From an uncultured Actinomycetes bacterium (GTDB taxonomy: Bacteria; Actinomycetota; CALGFH01), in contig CALGFH010000408.1 of the NCBI GenBank assembly GCA_937881255.1, positions 1-8,145 of the forward strand: a stretch of DNA of 8,145 bases. The letters are read 5' to 3'. Both the position numbers and the translations under genes were made by a program. Below are positions 5,498 to 8,145 of the stretch, one piece after another; within the stretch, counting starts at the first letter, position 1; every line of letters starts with the position of its first letter. Under the pieces are notes generated by a model. It saw nothing but the letters and a program-made list of their open reading frames with translations. It made no database searches and was not told the origin of the DNA.

Positions 5498-7158
5498 GGG
5501 GCCTCCAGGTAGCGGTGGACGAGCTGGATGGCCATGGCGCCCTCGCCGACCGCCGAGGCGACCCGCTTCACCGAGTTGGCCCGGGCGTCGCCGGCCGCGA
5601 ACACCCCGGGCACGCTGCCCTCCAGGTAGTAGGGGTCCCGGTCCAGCGGCCAGCCCACCGGGCGCCGGCCGCCGCGGAGCAGGTCGGGGCCGGTGACCAC
5701 GAAGCCCTTGGGGTCGCGCTCGACCACGCCGTGCAGCCAGTCGGTGCAGGGCGCCGCCCCGATGAACACGAACAGGAAGCCCGCCGGCACCTCCTCGACC
5801 TTCCCGGTGCCGGTGTCGCACAGGCGCAGCCGCTCCAGGTGCCCGTCCCCCTCGGCCCCGTCGACCTCGGTGCTGAGCCGCACCTCGATGTTGGCGGTGT
5901 CGCGGATCTGGCGGATGAGGTAGTGGGACATGGAGTGCTCCAGGCCGTCGGCCCGGACCAGCAGGGTGACCCGCCGGGCGTGCCGGGAGAGGAACACCGC
6001 CGCCTGGCCGGCCGAGTTGGCCCCCCCGACCACGTAGACGTCCTGGTCGGCGCAGGCCGGGGCCTCGGTCGCGGCCGACCCGTAGAACACCCCGCGGCCG
6101 GTGAGCTCCTCGATCCCGGGCGCGGCCAGGGTGTGGTAGGCGACCCCGGTGGCCAGGACCACGGTGTGGGCGGCGACCTCGCTCCCGTCGGCGAAGCCGA
6201 CCACCCGCGACGAGCCCCGCACCTCCAGGCCGGTGACGCCGACCGCGGTCAGGATCTCGGCCCCGAACCTGGCCGCCTGGCGGCGGGCCCGGTCGGTGAG
6301 CTGGGCGCCGCTGACCCCGTCGGGGAAGCCGAGGTAGTTCTCGATCCGGGCGCTCTGGCCGGCCTGCCCGCCGGTGGCCTTGCGCTCGACCAGGACGGTG
6401 CGCAGGCCCTCGGAGGCGGCGTACACGGCCGCGCCCAGCCCGGCCGGGCCGCCGCCGACGATCACCGTGTCGTAGAAGCCGGTGGCCGGGGTGGTCGACA
6501 GGCCGACCCTGGCCGCCAGCTCCTCCACGCTCGGGTCGACCAGGGACTCGCCCTCGGGGGTGACCACCAGCGGGATGCTGGCCTCGTCCAGCCCGGCCGC
6601 CTCCAGCAGCCCCCTGCCCTCGGGCTCGTCGGCGGCCAGCCAGCGGTAGGACACCGAGTTGCGGGCCAGGAAGTCGCGCACCTCATAGGAGCGCGCCGAC
6701 CAGCGGTGGCCCACCACCTGGGTCGCGGTCACCGGCTTGTCCTCGGAGGTGCGCCACAGCTCGACCAGCTCGTCGAGCACCGGGTAGAGCTTCTCGTCGG
6801 GCGGCTCCCACGGCTTCAGCAGGTAGTGGTCGAGGTCGATCACGTTGATCGCCTGGATGGCCGCGTCGGTGTCGGCGTAGGCGGTCAGCAGGGCCCGCCG
6901 GGCGTGCGGGAACAGGTCCATGGCCTGCTCGAGGAACTCCAGCCCGCTCATCTCGGGCATGCGGTAGTCGGCCAGCAGCACCGCCACCAGGTCGCCGCGG
7001 AGCTTGATCTCCCGCAGCGCCTCCAGCGCCTGCGGCCCCGACTCGGCCCGCACGATCCGGAAGTCCTGCCCGTAGCGCCGCCGCAGGTCGCGCGCGACCG
7101 CCCGCGACACCCCGGGGTCGTCGTCGACCGTGAGCAGGACCGGCTTGCTCGCCTCCAT
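5494..7158 (-). CDS. Fused response regulator / thioredoxin-reductase-like FAD oxidoreductase
   Basis: A 554-residue three-part protein. Residues 1-135 are a receiver domain with acidic Asp12-Asp13, phospho-acceptor Asp64 (LLADYRMPEMSG), Thr92 and Lys115 (LLKPW), so it looks phosphorylatable. Residues about 147-220 resemble a glutaredoxin fold with an IP at 195-196 where the cis-proline is expected, but the active-site CxxC position reads WSARS (153-157). Residues 228-554 resemble low-molecular-weight thioredoxin reductase: FAD motif GGGPAG (235-240), ATGGQAG (261-267), pyridine-nucleotide motif GGANSAG (378-384) and C-terminal AAGDARANSVKRV (521-533). The reductase CATC motif is replaced by FYGSAATEA (358-366). 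No CxxC exists anywhere in the protein, so the hydride acceptor is unknown. It is the first gene of the operon and the likely partner of the kinase that follows. ATG 7158 is preferred because the receiver starts right after it; an in-frame GTG lies 7 codons upstream. It is not a DNA-binding regulator. Confidence 0.92.
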   Translation of the reverse strand: MEASKPVLLTVDDDPGVSRAVARDLRRRYGQDFRIVRAESGPQALEALREIKLRGDLVAVLLADYRMPEMSGLEFLEQAMDLFPHARRALLTAYADTDAAIQAINVIDLDHYLLKPWEPPDEKLYPVLDELVELWRTSEDKPVTATQVVGHRWSARSYEVRDFLARNSVSYRWLAADEPEGRGLLEAAGLDEASIPLVVTPEGESLVDPSVEELAARVGLSTTPATGFYDTVIVGGGPAGLGAAVYAASEGLRTVLVERKATGGQAGQSARIENYLGFPDGVSGAQLTDRARRQAARFGAEILTAVGVTGLEVRGSSRVVGFADGSEVAAHTVVLATGVAYHTLAAPGIEELTGRGVFYGSAATEAPACADQDVYVVGGANSAGQAAVFLSRHARRVTLLVRADGLEHSMSHYLIRQIRDTANIEVRLSTEVDGAEGDGHLERLRLCDTGTGKVEEVPAGFLFVFIGAAPCTDWLHGVVERDPKGFVVTGPDLLRGGRRPVGWPLDRDPYYLEGSVPGVFAAGDARANSVKRVASAVGEGAMAIQLVHRYLEAP

Positions 7159-7166
7159 AGCGCCCG

Positions 7167-7196
7167 ATGGTAGGGTCACGGCCGGACAGCCAACAA
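7167..7196 (-). promoter_or_regulatory. Candidate promoter of the regulator/kinase operon, possibly leaderless
   Basis: Read on the minus strand, TTGTTG (7196-7191) and TACCAT (7172-7167) are separated by 18 bp and resemble -35 and -10 hexamers of the main sigma factor; TACCAT fits TANNNT. The -10 ends 8 nt before the A of the ATG at 7158, and no Shine-Dalgarno sequence precedes that ATG. Both points fit transcription starting at the start codon itself, a leaderless mRNA, which is common in actinobacteria. On the other strand TAGGGT (7171-7176) also fits TANNNT and could serve the divergent gene, but no convincing -35 is placed for it. Confidence 0.4.
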
Positions 7197-7212
7197 GCGC
7201 ACGGCGGAGGCC

Positions 7213-8001
7213 ATGACACGCCTGGGGCACGACCGCTTCTGCGACGAGGTCGCCAACCAGACCAGCCTGCTCCTTGGCGTCGTGGAGGGCGCCGACCTGT
7301 CGGCGACCGTGCCCACCGCCCCCGACTGGTCCCTCTCCGACCTCCTTCGCCACATCGGCGGCAACCTCCGCGCGGCCGAGACGGCCGTCCGCACCGGCAC
7401 GCCCGTCACCGAGCCGGGACGCCAGATCCCCGGCCACGGCGGCCCGGACGGCGACGACCCCGGGGCCCTGTCGGCCTGGCTGTCGGAGGCGGCCGACCGG
7501 TTCGCCGGCACCCTGGCCGAGGCCGGCCCCGACGCCCAGGCCCAGATCTGGACGATCCGCTGGCCCGCCGCCGCCTGGGCCCGCCGCGCCGCCAACGACG
7601 TGCTCGTCCACCGCGCCGACGCCGCCGGCACGGTCGGGGCCGCCTTCCCCGTCGAGCCCGACCTGGCCGCCGACGCCATCGACGAGTTCCTCGACCTGCT
7701 CAGCAACCCCCAGGTCGCCGGGGCCGAGGCCGACCCGGACGGCCCCGGGGCCGCCGGGACCGTCCACCTCCACGCCACCGACACCGGCCCCGAGGTCGCG
7801 TCCGAGTGGCTGGTCGAGCTCGGCTCCCCCACCTTCACCTGGCGCCACGCCCACGACAAGGCCACCGTGGCCGTCCGCGGCCCCGTCGCCGACCTGCTCC
7901 GGGTCGTCAGCCGCCGCCTGTCACCCGACGCCGAGGTCGTGGAGGTCCTGGGCGACCGCGCCGTCCTCGACGCCTGGCTGGAACAGCTCGTCCTCAACTG
8001 A
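7213..8001 (+). CDS. Maleylpyruvate isomerase-family (DinB-like, mycothiol-dependent type) protein
   Basis: A 262-residue protein with the two-part layout of the actinobacterial maleylpyruvate isomerase family, whose known members use mycothiol and a divalent metal in a DinB-like four-helix bundle. The N-terminal bundle has APDWSLSDLLRHIGG at 36-50, with His47 as a likely metal ligand, and ARRAANDVLVHRADA at 123-137. In typical members the second motif reads H-E-x-x-x-H; here it reads N-D-V-L-V-H, so Glu becomes Asp129 while His133 is kept. The C-terminal domain has VHLHATD at 184-190 and AVRGPVADLL at 220-229, ending near VLGDRAVLDAW. The substrate cannot be told; most family members are of unknown function. 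GGAGG (7206-7210) lies only 2 nt before the ATG, closer than usual, but the protein length from this start matches the family. It is transcribed away from the two-component operon, and may share its spacer for regulation. Confidence 0.85.
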   Translation: MTRLGHDRFCDEVANQTSLLLGVVEGADLSATVPTAPDWSLSDLLRHIGGNLRAAETAVRTGTPVTEPGRQIPGHGGPDGDDPGALSAWLSEAADRFAGTLAEAGPDAQAQIWTIRWPAAAWARRAANDVLVHRADAAGTVGAAFPVEPDLAADAIDEFLDLLSNPQVAGAEADPDGPGAAGTVHLHATDTGPEVASEWLVELGSPTFTWRHAHDKATVAVRGPVADLLRVVSRRLSPDAEVVEVLGDRAVLDAWLEQLVLN

Positions 8002-8046
8002 TCCGCAGGTCCGGGTCCCGGCAAGGGGCGGCGGGGCGGTGGATGG

Positions 8047-8064
8047 GAGGCTGTGGACAGCCTC
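8047..8064. repeat. 18-bp near-palindrome (8-bp arms, 2-bp centre)
   Basis: GAGGCTGT (8047-8054) and ACAGCCTC (8057-8064) are perfect complements around GG. The centre is too tight for a full hairpin loop, although six pairs with a six-base loop are possible. No T-run follows. It begins 46 bp after the stop of the isomerase-like gene and ends 69 bp before a possible ATG at 8133. It is either an operator for a downstream gene or a terminator hairpin without a U-tract. Confidence 0.45.
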
Positions 8065-8087
8065 GCGCGACCTTCCCGACGCTCGGC

Positions 8088-8145
8088 TACCCTCCCAGAA
8101 GGGGCCCCACGACCAGGGGGTGGGGTTTCCGCATGCCCGGGTGGC
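8088..8145 (+). other. Possible promoter and first codons of a gene cut by the right edge
   Basis: TACCCT (8088-8093) fits a -10 hexamer, though no good -35 is seen at the right distance. A G-rich stretch with GGGG at 8122-8125 lies 7 nt before ATG 8133-8135, which opens a frame reading M-P-G-W to the edge. Only four codons are visible, so neither the gene nor a product can be asserted. The rest of 8002-8087 holds the near-palindrome and nothing else I recognise. Confidence 0.2.
8105..8128 (+). terminator. Weak hairpin plus TTT, candidate terminator or leader hairpin
   Basis: CCCCAC (8105-8110) pairs with GTGGGG (8120-8125) across a 9-nt loop and is followed at once by TTT. As a terminator it would serve the isomerase-like gene. 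The T-run is only three bases long, and the element is just 4 bp before an ATG at 8133, so it may instead be a leader structure that partly hides a G-rich ribosome-binding site. The sequence does not decide between these. Confidence 0.22.

Noticed and set aside
5515..7173. 552-residue plus-strand frame opposite the receiver-oxidoreductase gene
   Set aside because: Composition is Gly/Asp/His/Gln-rich antisense shadow; the opposite strand has three recognisable domains.
7159..7854. Upstream extension of the receiver-oxidoreductase frame to 7854
   Set aside because: It runs antisense over the isomerase-like gene and is Gly/Val-rich without motifs; the receiver domain starts immediately after ATG 7158.
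1..8145. Search for CRISPR arrays, tRNA or rRNA genes, insertion sequences and phage genes
   Set aside because: No regularly spaced repeats, cloverleaf-like segments, transposase or integrase motifs were seen on reading both strands.

Overview
The window is very GC-rich, with G or C at nearly every third codon position and many long antisense shadow ORFs. Gene content fits a high-GC actinobacterium (Actinomycetota): a mycothiol-type DinB/maleylpyruvate isomerase-like protein, a response regulator fused to a thioredoxin-reductase-like flavoprotein, and a possible leaderless promoter. The genus cannot be named from this sequence alone. I see no rRNA, tRNA, CRISPR array, transposase or other mark of recent transfer.

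Layout, left to right. Bases 1-1339 (minus strand) hold a type II NADH dehydrogenase whose 3' end lies beyond the left edge. A 134-bp divergent spacer (1340-1473) carries two inverted repeats. Bases 1474-2373 (plus) encode a formylglycine-generating enzyme with both active-site cysteines. It converges on, and overlaps by 14 bp, the last gene of a four-gene minus-strand operon.

That operon is transcribed from 7158 down to 2360. In transcription order it encodes: (1) a receiver domain fused to a glutaredoxin-fold domain and a thioredoxin-reductase-like FAD/NAD(P)H module; (2) a histidine kinase with an N-terminal cyclic-nucleotide-binding-like domain; (3) a YihY/BrkB-family membrane protein; (4) a CPBP (CAAX-protease-like) intramembrane protease. 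Genes 1-2 and 2-3 are joined by 4-bp ATGA stop/start overlaps, and genes 3-4 are 4 bp apart. A 54-bp divergent spacer (7159-7212) separates the operon from the isomerase-like gene (7213-8001, plus). The final 144 bp hold a near-palindrome and possibly the first codons of another plus-strand gene.

The most interesting unit is the operon. It looks like a two-component system whose response regulator output is an oxidoreductase rather than a DNA-binding domain. That oxidoreductase has lost the CxxC motifs expected both in its reductase part and in its glutaredoxin-like part. The kinase could therefore control a flavoenzyme directly by phosphorylation, while two membrane proteins made from the same mRNA suggest a link to the envelope. 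This link is inferred from gene order. Fused regulator/reductase proteins next to cyclic-nucleotide-domain kinases are, to my knowledge, already present in actinobacterial annotations, so the pair is not new as an architecture, but its chemistry appears poorly explained.
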